DNA of 5,425 bases from positions 1,023 to 6,447 of the forward strand of contig DJMK01000183.1 of NCBI GenBank assembly GCA_002436485.1, given 5' to 3'. The translations under genes and the position numbers were made by a program. The DNA comes from Proteobacteria bacterium UBA6492 (GTDB lineage Bacteria > Pseudomonadota > Gammaproteobacteria > UBA6429 > Thiohalophilaceae). Below are positions 1 to 5,425 of the stretch, in pieces. The number at the start of each line of letters is the position of its first letter. The stretch's first letter is position 1. The notes beneath the pieces are model-generated. The model did no database searches, had not been told where the DNA came from, and was given only the letters and a program-made list of their open reading frames with translations.

Positions 1-752
1 GACCAACTATGCCCCTGCTCTCTGAGACGACGGGCATTGCGTAACTTGATATACCCTCCGAGCAAGACACCAATGACGGATATCATCGGGATGAGTAGTG
101 CTAACTGAAAAATATCGATATAGACACGAACTTTGTCTGCCTCACTCATGGTTTCGACGCCACTGAATTTGTATATATTCAGTAATGCAACAAAGATTCC
201 GCCCCCGACAACCGCAACACGACCGAGGGTTTGCATCGTGGTATGCATCAGGCGTATTTTCGCTGGATCAATTGGTTGGCCACTTTTATCAACGCGAGGC
301 ACCGCTTCAACCGTCATGGCATCGGCTACTACATCCTGTACGACATAGCCAACGGGCGCTAGTAAGGTGCTTAATACATACCATGCGGATAACGGCATAA
401 AAGCCCGCATTGCATCCGGCTGTGACAGCAACCCAATCATAATAAGTAAACTACTGGCGATCAGACCAGCACCGATATAAACCATGATGGACTTGAAACG
501 CCATATCAAATCAACCAGGTGCCCCAGCGGCATTTTTAACGCCCAGGGTATGTTGGCCCAAAACAACAGCGCTGCAAGAAATTCAGCTGACAGCCCTAGA
601 TAATCTTTGACAAAGAAGGTACCAACTATGCCCGTCAGGCCCGAAATACCATAGGCCATATAGACCATGAGTGGAGGCAAAAAGGAGAGTCGCATTTCGC
701 GACCCAGTTCGAGAATGTTCCGATCGATCCAGTGATAAAGATTTTTCAGCAT
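1..752 (-). CDS. MFS/BT1-family membrane transporter, N-terminal half (3' end outside window)
   Basis: This is an inner-membrane transport protein of the folate-biopterin transporter (BT1) branch of the major facilitator superfamily; the substrate cannot be told from sequence. My translation from the ATG at 752 gives 250 uninterrupted residues before the window edge. About six hydrophobic segments are visible, near residues 22-47, 55-82, 88-109, 117-142, 175-194 and 211-234, which is one half of a 12-helix MFS fold. Between helices 2 and 3, GHLVDLIWRFK resembles MFS motif A. The segment QDVVADAMTVEAV (139-151) at the end of helix 4 matches the acidic DxxxDAxxxE pattern typical of BT1 proteins. 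The residue 150-170 loop and the charged 236-247 stretch would be cytoplasmic. No canonical Shine-Dalgarno precedes the ATG; M20 is an alternative start but would drop a plausible cytoplasmic N-terminal helix. It is divergent from the L,D-transpeptidase gene. Family assignment is from motif recognition; a general MFS permease is the alternative. Confidence 0.72.
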   Translation of the reverse strand, partial: MLKNLYHWIDRNILELGREMRLSFLPPLMVYMAYGISGLTGIVGTFFVKDYLGLSAEFLAALLFWANIPWALKMPLGHLVDLIWRFKSIMVYIGAGLIASSLLIMIGLLSQPDAMRAFMPLSAWYVLSTLLAPVGYVVQDVVADAMTVEAVPRVDKSGQPIDPAKIRLMHTTMQTLGRVAVVGGGIFVALLNIYKFSGVETMSEADKVRVYIDIFQLALLIPMISVIGVLLGGYIKLRNARRLREQGHSW

Positions 753-779
753 ACAATGCGTTCTTTATTATTTTTTAGC

Positions 780-785
780 ATTATA
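780..785 (-). promoter_or_regulatory. Possible -10 element for the transporter gene
   Basis: On the minus strand 785 to 780 reads TATAAT, a perfect sigma70 -10 hexamer, placing a start of transcription some 20-25 bases upstream of the ATG at 752. No good -35 hexamer lies at 16-18 bases from it (best matches are about 2 of 6), so this is only a candidate in an AT-rich region. Confidence 0.3.
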
Positions 786-870
786 GAACTAACCCGTGTT
801 GCTCTACCAGAACACTACAATTTTCTATATAAGCAAAGGCGATCAAATAGCTATCACCTAATACAAATAG

Positions 871-900
871 TTAAAATAATCGTAAAAATAAGTTTATACT
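871..900 (+). promoter_or_regulatory. Putative sigma70 promoter of the L,D-transpeptidase gene
   Basis: A TTAAAA hexamer (871-876, 4 of 6 to the -35 consensus) is followed after 18 bases by TATACT (895-900, 5 of 6 to the -10 consensus). Transcription would start near 907 and give a leader of about 50 bases before the ATG at 956. This is the best-spaced candidate in this intergenic region, but the AT-rich background makes chance matches likely. Confidence 0.4.
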
Positions 901-955
901 CTAAATAGTATTACGAGACCTCATTTATGCATGCAATCCCTGATATCCTGTAATT

Positions 956-2602
956 ATGTTACGTGATTATTATAAAGTCTTTCTTCTAGCCATTGCCATG
1001 CTCTTGCCTCTGCTGATTGTTACACAGAATCACTTGCTGGCGGACCATATAACAGATCCACTGGGCAATGAGCTCCACAATCAGATAATCGAACCTGATA
1101 CGATTATTACCGAACTCATGCTCGACTGGAGTTCTATCGAGTACTATTACCGTGATCGTGAATACCGGCCCGTCTGGGTGACAAAGTACGGCCCTCACTC
1201 ACGCGCCATACATTTGCGCCAGATCTTACGTGTCGCTGACCAGGAAGGCCTTGAACCTGCGAACTATCATATCGAAACCATTAACCAGCTATGGTCCCAT
1301 GAGAATCTCAATCAACTGGCTGCGCTGGATATATACCTGACCGATGCTTTTTTTCGCTATGCGATTGATGTTAGCAGAGGACGCTATCGTCCAGATAATT
1401 CGAATGATAATGAACAAAAATGGCATATCAGAACTAAAAAGTTTGACATGGTAAAAGAATTGAATAAGGCCTTGCATAGTGCTGATTTTGAGCAAAGCTT
1501 AATAAATTTGGCGCCTAAACATATTGGTTATCAGCGCCTGCGTGATGCATTAATCAATCTCAGAAAGATAGCGCAGAATGAAGTTTGGCCAAGCTTGCCC
1601 GCAGGCCAAATACTGCGCCCAGGCATGTGGCATCCGGATATCCACATCTTGCGCCAGCGATTAAGTATCGACGGTACACTCCCTGTCTCTGCCAACCGAC
1701 ATGATGATTTTTTCGATCAGCAACTGAGCTTCGCAGTACAACGCTTCCAGGTAAGGCACGGACTCAAAATGGATGGCATCGTCGGCCCTGCGACCAGAAA
1801 TGCCCTAAACATTCCAATCGAAAAACGCATTCAGCAGATCAAGATTAACATGGAGCGCTGGCGCTGGTTACCTCGCTCGCTCGGCAATCGCTATATCGTA
1901 GTCAATACCGCAGCCTATAACCTTGCAGCCATTAACAATAATCGCATCGATTTCACCATGTGGGTAGTCATTGGTAAAGAACAACGCCAAACACCGGTTA
2001 TTAGTGGAAACATGCATACCATTGTTATTAATCCTTACTGGACCGTGCCAGTCAAACTTGTCTTTGAAGATTTGATACCCGCACAACAGGCCAACCCGAA
2101 CTACATGAAACGCCGAAAAATTCATGTATTGCGTAATGTTGCGCATAATATACAGGTCGATCCTGTCAAAACTGACTGGTCAAAATACAACATGGAAAAT
2201 TTCCCTTATGTTGTTCGCCAGGATCCGGGGCCAAAAAATCCACTGGGGGATCTAAAATTCCTTTTTAGCAACAAGCATGATATCTATTTACATGACACAC
2301 CCAAACAATACCTGTTTAACCGCAATAAGCGTGCATTTAGTGCTGGCTGTATCCGTATTGAGAACCCGGTGCAGCTGGCTACTTTTCTGTTAGCTGACCA
2401 GCCGGCATGGAACACAACATCAATAAACAGGGCTATTGCATCGAAAAAGACCCAAAGCCTGAAACTGACGAAACGCACACCCGTATACCTGCTCTACCTG
2501 ACCAGCTGGGTTGGCGAAGATGGCACAATTTACTTTTTTGACGATGTTTATAAACGAGACCAGGCACTATTACAGCTTGAAAAACGGAATATTAGCCCTT
2601 AA
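956..2602 (+). CDS. ldtD: L,D-transpeptidase, LdtD/YcbB type
   Basis: A periplasmic murein L,D-transpeptidase of 548 residues. The family forms 3-3 (mDAP-mDAP) crosslinks by cleaving the L,D bond of a tetrapeptide donor through an active-site cysteine. Residues 8-22 form a hydrophobic N-terminal segment after K7, a signal anchor or uncleaved signal. A scaffold domain follows at about 58-215, with the typical W58, RPVW (71-74) and GLEPANYH. A peptidoglycan-binding type 1 domain lies at about 222-288 (GIVGPATR, 274-281). The conserved MERWRWLP (299-306) leads into the YkuD catalytic domain at about 311-485. NPYWTVP (359-365), a capping-loop region (about 366-430) and PGPKNPLG are present. The catalytic pair is His446 (YLHDTP) and Cys465 in SAGCIRI, 19 residues apart as in E. 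coli LdtD. It is shorter than the 615-residue E. coli protein but has every domain. ATG 956 is the first start after the in-frame stop at 941-943; no clear Shine-Dalgarno is visible. The mepK-like gene follows 85 bases downstream on the same strand. Confidence 0.93.
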   Translation: MLRDYYKVFLLAIAMLLPLLIVTQNHLLADHITDPLGNELHNQIIEPDTIITELMLDWSSIEYYYRDREYRPVWVTKYGPHSRAIHLRQILRVADQEGLEPANYHIETINQLWSHENLNQLAALDIYLTDAFFRYAIDVSRGRYRPDNSNDNEQKWHIRTKKFDMVKELNKALHSADFEQSLINLAPKHIGYQRLRDALINLRKIAQNEVWPSLPAGQILRPGMWHPDIHILRQRLSIDGTLPVSANRHDDFFDQQLSFAVQRFQVRHGLKMDGIVGPATRNALNIPIEKRIQQIKINMERWRWLPRSLGNRYIVVNTAAYNLAAINNNRIDFTMWVVIGKEQRQTPVISGNMHTIVINPYWTVPVKLVFEDLIPAQQANPNYMKRRKIHVLRNVAHNIQVDPVKTDWSKYNMENFPYVVRQDPGPKNPLGDLKFLFSNKHDIYLHDTPKQYLFNRNKRAFSAGCIRIENPVQLATFLLADQPAWNTTSINRAIASKKTQSLKLTKRTPVYLLYLTSWVGEDGTIYFFDDVYKRDQALLQLEKRNISP

Positions 2603-2633
2603 ATATAAGTGAATATGTGCCGATATCATTGTC

Positions 2634-2639
2634 TATAAT
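2634..2639 (+). promoter_or_regulatory. Possible -10 element upstream of mepK
   Basis: TATAAT at 2634-2639, a perfect -10 hexamer, lies in the 85-base gap between ldtD and mepK and would give a leader of about 40 bases. No good -35 is found at 16-18 bases (2611-2616 reads GAATAT). It would let mepK be transcribed independently as well as by read-through from ldtD. Confidence 0.33.
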
Positions 2640-2687
2640 TTGCACAAGTTCGCGTTTTTACACAGAATTATTTGGTATATTTAAAAA

Positions 2688-3224
2688 ATGAACTCACGTA
2701 GAAAATTTCTATACGGTGCCGCGGCAGGCCTGATGGTGCTGGGTTCGCCCGCCCTGGCTACTGCCCGTCTTGCGTTGCCGCAGGAGCGTCGCCTCAAGCT
2801 CTATAACCTGCATACCGGTGAAAAGGTCACAGCCACATTCTGGGCAGACGGTGAATACCAGCCTGATGAACTGGCCGTAATCAATAAACTGATGCGTGAC
2901 CACCGTTCCGGCACTATCGAGAATATCGACAAACGCCTTCTGAATCAGCTTTTTCAATTGCAACAGAAAGTCGAATCACGGAATACTTTTCATATCATCT
3001 CCGGTTACCGCTCTCCTAAAACCAATGCCAAGCTGCGTAGTGCAACCAGTGGCGTCGCCAAGCGTAGCCTACATATGCAGGGACGTGCAGCAGACATTCG
3101 TTTACCGGGAGTCGAACTTAAATATCTTCGCCAGGCAGCGTTGAACTTACGTGCTGGTGGAGTTGGATACTATCCGAAGTCAAACTTCATACACGTTGAT
3201 ACTGGCCGCCCTCGTTTTTGGTAA
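2688..3224 (+). CDS. mepK: Murein endopeptidase, MepK/YcbK family (DUF882, peptidase M15 fold)
   Basis: A 178-residue exported zinc metallopeptidase. In E. coli, MepK (182 residues) cleaves D-Ala-mDAP and mDAP-mDAP peptide crosslinks in the periplasm, opening the murein mesh for growth. The N-terminus has a twin-arginine motif, SRRKFL (3-8), then a hydrophobic stretch (9-20) and an ALATA-type cleavage region (22-26), so export is probably by Tat. The mature part has the family's NLHTGE (40-45), ISGYRSPKTN (104-113) and GVAKRSLHMQGRAADI (122-137). Zinc ligands fit His129 and Asp136 in HxxGxAxD, and His169 in FIHVDTG (167-173). AGGVGYYPKSNF, just before it, is almost identical to what I recall of E. 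coli YcbK. All metal ligands are present, so the enzyme should be active. ATG 2688 is the natural start for the Tat signal, but has no Shine-Dalgarno. It follows the LdtD gene, as in E. coli. Confidence 0.92.
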   Translation: MNSRRKFLYGAAAGLMVLGSPALATARLALPQERRLKLYNLHTGEKVTATFWADGEYQPDELAVINKLMRDHRSGTIENIDKRLLNQLFQLQQKVESRNTFHIISGYRSPKTNAKLRSATSGVAKRSLHMQGRAADIRLPGVELKYLRQAALNLRAGGVGYYPKSNFIHVDTGRPRFW

Positions 3225-3252
3225 TAACCCTGTTCTGCATTAGTTTCTCTTG

Positions 3253-3840
3253 TTAACTGCCCTTGGTCATCTTGATCAGGGTTCGGTCTTTTAGTGCAAA
3301 GTGATGGTAAAACGCCGCGGCTGCGTGGCCAACGATCAATATCCACACCAGCCAGGCACCCATGATTTCCTTGTGAAAGAAATCGATAGGTGCTTCAAAT
3401 TCCTTAAAGGTCAGCCCCAGGTACTCCCAGACAAACACATCGAACAGCCAGGTATCCTCAAATTTGGGTATGGTGAACAGGTAAAAGAATTCTGTGGCCA
3501 CGCCTGTGCCTATGTAACCAGTTAACGGCATAAGGATCATAACCGCATACAACAGGTAATGCGCAAGATGTGCCAAGCGTTGTTGCCATAACGCTGCCGG
3601 CTCCAGAGCGGGTTGTACATTCATAATACGCCATACAATCCTTAATACAACAATCACACCGACACTGATACCTGCTGATAAATGTAACTGCAACGCCACC
3701 AGGTTCTCGGGGGTTTGTTTTTCAGTAAACCAGTGACGATAATAAACTGCACAGTAGGCAAGTAAAAATAACAATGCTGTTGCCCAGTGTATCCAGCGAG
3801 CCACGCGCCCGTAATTTTGAAGGGTATTCTTATTGTCCAT
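3253..3840 (-). CDS. Cytochrome b561 family protein (di-haem b-type inner-membrane cytochrome)
   Basis: A 195-residue integral membrane protein of the bacterial cytochrome b561 family (Pfam 01292). Members hold two b haems between four helices and pass electrons in the inner membrane; E. coli CybB acts as a superoxide:ubiquinone oxidoreductase, but the partner here is unknown. Four helices are visible at about 16-34, 51-72, 92-115 and 159-181. Candidate haem ligands are His18 (RWIHW), His53 (LHLSAG), His156 (FFHKEIMGA) and His172 (GHAAAAFYHH), with helix spacing like that of the E. coli protein. R66, W70 and R71 of helix 2 and LTGY (106-109) are also usual. A GAGG at 3853-3850 lies nine bases before the ATG, supporting this start. 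It is convergent with mepK (28-base gap). No YceI-type partner or haem-maturation gene is adjacent, so no pathway can be inferred. Confidence 0.9.
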   Translation of the reverse strand: MDNKNTLQNYGRVARWIHWATALLFLLAYCAVYYRHWFTEKQTPENLVALQLHLSAGISVGVIVVLRIVWRIMNVQPALEPAALWQQRLAHLAHYLLYAVMILMPLTGYIGTGVATEFFYLFTIPKFEDTWLFDVFVWEYLGLTFKEFEAPIDFFHKEIMGAWLVWILIVGHAAAAFYHHFALKDRTLIKMTKGS

Positions 3841-3998
3841 GCCAGTTGGCCTCGCTTTTTGCCATCAAACTATAGAGCGCTTTTCATCATCCTGCATTTT
3901 TTTTCTGACCTGTACTATCGATCTATATACATAAAATAGTCATTATTTATCAGAAGATTATTTGATTTTACTATTTTTACTTATCAGATTTACAGCAC

Positions 3999-4008
3999 AG
4001 GTATACCT
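3999..4008. repeat. Perfect 10-bp palindrome AGGTATACCT
   Basis: AGGTATACCT reads the same on both strands. It lies about 35 bases upstream of the extended -10-like element and could be an operator for the lipoprotein gene, but no regulator is known and 10-base palindromes also occur by chance. Confidence 0.4.
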
Positions 4009-4039
4009 TGAGTTAAGTCACAAAATATGACAAATAGTA

Positions 4040-4048
4040 TGGTATATT
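4040..4048 (+). promoter_or_regulatory. Extended -10 element (TGGTATATT), likely promoter of the lipoprotein gene
   Basis: TGGTATATT fits the extended -10 pattern TGnTATAAT with one mismatch. Such promoters tolerate a poor -35, and none is obvious at 16-18 bases. Transcription would begin near 4055 and give a leader of about 85 bases that contains the 4069-4090 hairpin. Confidence 0.38.
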
Positions 4049-4068
4049 GTTAAGTAGTGTAAGAGGGC

Positions 4069-4090
4069 TTACCGGTGGTATAACCGGCAA
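4069..4090. repeat. Imperfect inverted repeat TTACCGGT-6-ACCGGCAA
   Basis: Two 8-base arms (4069-4076 and 4083-4090) pair at seven of eight positions around the six-base loop GGTATA. The arms contain the only GC-rich block in an AT-rich region. If the proposed promoter is right, this is a leader hairpin ending 50 bases before the start codon at 4141; as DNA its arms are spaced about one helical turn apart, as in a dimer-binding operator. There is no T-tract, so it is not an intrinsic terminator. Confidence 0.5.
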
Positions 4091-4128
4091 TATATTGAAT
4101 TCAGATTTTAGTAAAGATCATGTTGGTC

Positions 4129-4134
4129 GAGGTG
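4129..4134 (+). promoter_or_regulatory. Ribosome binding site deciding the lipoprotein start
   Basis: GAGGTG lies eight bases (measured from GAGG) before ATG 4141 and is the best Shine-Dalgarno on the plus strand of this window. It is inside the reading frame opened by ATG 4120, which itself has only AT-rich sequence upstream. This supports 4141 as the true start. Confidence 0.6.
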
Positions 4135-4140
4135 TCTCAG

Positions 4141-5085
4141 ATGATTATTCGCACATTTTACCGAGCAGTTTTTGTATTGATGACTATCGCACTTGCCGGT
4201 TGTGGCGGCGGTAGTGGTAACACGCAGGGTAGTGGAACACTCCAACTGGGTATCACCGATGCGCCGGTTGATAGTGCAGAGAAGGTCGTCATTTATTTTG
4301 AAGAGATGGTGTTTCACCACGAAAGTGGTGATATTCAAAGAGACGTATACGACCCGGTCACCGGGTTGAAAGGTTATAGCATTGACCTGCTAACACTACA
4401 GGCCGGCCAATGGACTGGCCTTGTCGATAGTGATGTGCCCGCAGGCCACTATAGCTGGATACGCCTGAAGATAGATTTAAACAAGTCCTATATTCAAATC
4501 GCTGGGAATCAATATGGCCTGCGCTGCACCAGTTGCGAGAACAATGGTTACAAGCTCAACAGCAGTTTTAACGTGGAAGCGGATGCCGTGCTAGCCTATA
4601 TGCTTGATTTTGACCTGCGCAAATCGATCACCGAACCCGAGCCGAATAACACAAACGCAAACAAAGACTACATACTACGCCCCACTCTACGTACGATTAA
4701 AACTGCAGCCAGTGGCAAACTTACCGGCTCGGTGGATGAAACCTTAATTGCCGACCTGGGTGGGGATATCACAGGTTGCAGTGTCTACGTGTTTGACGGC
4801 CATGATGCGAACCCGGACGATGTATATATTCCATTTGATTCCAGCATGCCAACCACCCAGAACAACCCGGTCAGTAGCGGCAAAGTCGTTGAGACAGGGA
4901 CTGGTGGCTATGAATACACGGTTGCCTTTTTACCGCAAGGCGATTACACCGCTGCGCTCACCTGTGATGCAGAGAATGACAGTGCCGATAGTGATGATGT
5001 ACTTGATTTCGCCGTTGATGCCAATGTTTCAATCACAGCGGGTGTTACAACCACGTATAACTTCCTGATGCCAGTATCACCTTAA
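4141..5085 (+). CDS. DUF4382-domain lipoprotein with a C-terminal beta-rich extension
   Basis: A predicted lipoprotein of 314 residues with unknown function. ATG 4141 is preferred over the in-frame ATG at 4120 because GAGG (4129-4132) lies eight bases before it and because it gives a compact signal: charged MIIRTFYR, a hydrophobic core (9-18) and lipobox LAGC with lipidated Cys21. G22 at +2 does not suggest inner-membrane retention. A Gly/Ser linker (22-32) leads into a DUF4382 domain (about 33-188), recognised from GTLQLGITDAPVDSAEKV, PAGHYSWIRLKID and the closing YILRPTLRTIKT. The domain carries a CTSC pair (Cys129, Cys132), possibly a disulfide or metal site. Residues 190-314 form a second Thr/Asp-rich, beta-strand-like region (GSVDET..., GCSVYVFDG, PQGDYTAALTC) resembling the prealbumin-like or carboxypeptidase-regulatory-like folds of surface proteins, with Cys213 and Cys275. 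No enzymatic motif is seen, and neighbours face away, so it is probably monocistronic. Confidence 0.82.
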   Translation: MIIRTFYRAVFVLMTIALAGCGGGSGNTQGSGTLQLGITDAPVDSAEKVVIYFEEMVFHHESGDIQRDVYDPVTGLKGYSIDLLTLQAGQWTGLVDSDVPAGHYSWIRLKIDLNKSYIQIAGNQYGLRCTSCENNGYKLNSSFNVEADAVLAYMLDFDLRKSITEPEPNNTNANKDYILRPTLRTIKTAASGKLTGSVDETLIADLGGDITGCSVYVFDGHDANPDDVYIPFDSSMPTTQNNPVSSGKVVETGTGGYEYTVAFLPQGDYTAALTCDAENDSADSDDVLDFAVDANVSITAGVTTTYNFLMPVSP

Positions 5086-5098
5086 CAGAACATCATAT

Positions 5099-5129
5099 AG
5101 GCAACGCCAATAGCTACATGGCGTTGCCT
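5099..5129. terminator. Hairpin between convergent genes, probable bidirectional terminator
   Basis: AGGCAACGCCA (5099-5109) and TGGCGTTGCCT (5119-5129) are perfect complements, an 11-bp stem with a nine-base loop; in RNA the plus strand could add a U-G and an A-U pair. It begins 14 bases after the lipoprotein stop and ends eight bases before the stop of the leftward gene, the usual place for a shared terminator. Neither side has a strong T-tract, so termination may be weak or the stem may instead protect 3' ends. Confidence 0.65.
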
Positions 5130-5137
5130 GTTGTGCA

Positions 5138-5425
5138 TCACTCAGCGAACTCAATAGCTTCTTTGATTACATCAATGCCTTTCATGGCGCAATCATGATC
5201 GACATCTCCGGTAATTTTCTTTGCCGGAGCACCAGATACCCCTACTGCACCATAAAAATGCCCGGCAACGCGCACCGGTATACCGCCACCAATTATCAGT
5301 ACACCTTTGGCAAAACGTAAGCCTGCAAATTCATCGCCTCTTTGTTGCATAGTGATGGTATCCGTCTGGAAAGTAGCTGCCGTCTGCGCTTTTTTCAGAC
5401 TCACATCGATAGTGTGGGCACCCGC
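5138..5425 (-). CDS. GlcG/HbpS-family (DUF336) protein, C-terminal part (5' end outside window)
   Basis: The last 95 residues of a small protein of the GlcG/HbpS family (Pfam 03928); members are usually about 140-165 residues, so some 45-70 N-terminal residues lie beyond the window. The frame stays open to position 5425, and an internal GTG at 5404 is not the real start because the family sequence continues upstream of it (AGAHTIDVSLKKAQTAATF). Family marks are that segment, GVLIIGGGIPVRVAGHFYGAVGVSGA and the closing DVDHDCAMKGID. Streptomyces HbpS binds haem and acts with a two-component sensor, and E. coli GlcG belongs to the glycolate locus, but most members have no proven role. Whether this one is secreted cannot be judged without the N-terminus. 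The fold and the glycine-rich core appear intact. Confidence 0.88.
   Translation of the reverse strand, partial: AGAHTIDVSLKKAQTAATFQTDTITMQQRGDEFAGLRFAKGVLIIGGGIPVRVAGHFYGAVGVSGAPAKKITGDVDHDCAMKGIDVIKEAIEFAE

Larger units (their letters stand above)
753..955. other. AT-rich divergent intergenic region
   Basis: These 203 bases separate the leftward transporter gene and the rightward L,D-transpeptidase gene and must hold both promoters. The region is strongly AT-rich. The hexamer AAATAG occurs three times (845-850, 865-870, 903-908), which may be only a result of base composition. I see no convincing small ORF or RNA gene here. Confidence 0.6.
3841..4140. other. AT-rich divergent intergenic region with palindromes
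   Basis: About 300 bases between cytochrome b561 (leftward) and the lipoprotein gene (rightward), with no credible gene. It holds a possible cytochrome -10 (TATAGT on the minus strand, 3874-3869, no good -35), a direct repeat TTATCAGA (3947-3954 and 3981-3988), a 10-base perfect palindrome (3999-4008), an extended -10-like element (4040-4048) and an imperfect inverted repeat (4069-4090). GGTATA occurs in each of the last three elements. Together they suggest a regulated promoter region for the lipoprotein gene; this is inference from structure only. Confidence 0.5.

Noticed and set aside
133..400. Two overlapping plus-strand open frames of 71 codons each
   Set aside because: They are antisense to the transporter gene, whose translation is continuous and membrane-protein-like; their products are low-complexity Thr/Arg/Ser-rich and match nothing I know.
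3226..3283. Inverted repeat AACCCTG (3226-3232) / CAGGGTT (3277-3283) around the mepK-cytochrome convergent junction, considered as a terminator
   Set aside because: Arms are only seven bases and 44 bases apart, one arm lies within the cytochrome coding sequence, and there is no T-tract; chance is a sufficient explanation.
3301..3525. Plus-strand frame of 74 codons within the cytochrome b561 gene
   Set aside because: It is a shadow of the minus-strand gene, which has clear family motifs, helices and a ribosome binding site.
4108..4338. Minus-strand frame of 76 codons opposite the lipoprotein start
   Set aside because: It is antisense to the signal peptide and DUF4382 start, has no recognisable domain and no supporting signals.
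4748..5068. Plus-strand frame of 106 codons overlapping the lipoprotein gene in another frame
   Set aside because: No ribosome binding site, unusual Met/Arg/Thr composition typical of an out-of-frame reading, and the host frame has a coherent lipoprotein product.
1..5425. Mobile elements, CRISPR arrays, tRNA or rRNA genes, toxin-antitoxin or phage-defence genes
   Set aside because: No transposase, terminal inverted repeats, regularly spaced repeats, tRNA-like cloverleaf or defence-type domains were seen on reading both strands.

Overview
The window looks like an ordinary chromosomal segment of a moderate-GC gammaproteobacterium. The main reason is the adjacent pair of an LdtD(YcbB)-type L,D-transpeptidase and a MepK(YcbK)-type murein endopeptidase, the same order and strand as ldtD-mepK in Escherichia coli. 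A periplasmic, diaminopimelate-type Gram-negative wall is implied by these two genes, by a Tat-type signal, by a lipobox protein and by a di-haem cytochrome b561. The species cannot be named from the sequence alone.

Layout: (1) 1-752, minus strand, the N-terminal half of a BT1/MFS-type membrane transporter, running off the left edge. (2) 753-955, an AT-rich divergent intergenic region with a plausible promoter for the rightward gene and a weaker one for the transporter. (3) 956-2602 plus, L,D-transpeptidase with scaffold, peptidoglycan-binding and YkuD domains. (4) 2688-3224 plus, MepK-like M15-fold endopeptidase with a Tat-like signal. (5) 3253-3840 minus, cytochrome b561, convergent with mepK. 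(6) 3841-4140, a divergent AT-rich intergenic region with palindromes and an extended -10-like element. (7) 4141-5085 plus, a DUF4382 lipoprotein. (8) a perfect 11-bp hairpin between convergent genes. (9) 5138-5425 minus, the C-terminal part of a GlcG/HbpS-family (DUF336) protein, running off the right edge.

Functional reading: LdtD makes 3-3 (mDAP-mDAP) crosslinks in peptidoglycan and MepK-type enzymes open crosslinks, so the central pair is a small crosslink-remodelling module. The remaining genes have their own promoters or opposite orientation, and nothing in the sequence ties them to that module. I see no mobile elements, CRISPR arrays, tRNA or rRNA genes, and no convincing new multi-gene system. 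The least explained content is the two-part DUF4382 lipoprotein and the palindrome-rich region upstream of it.
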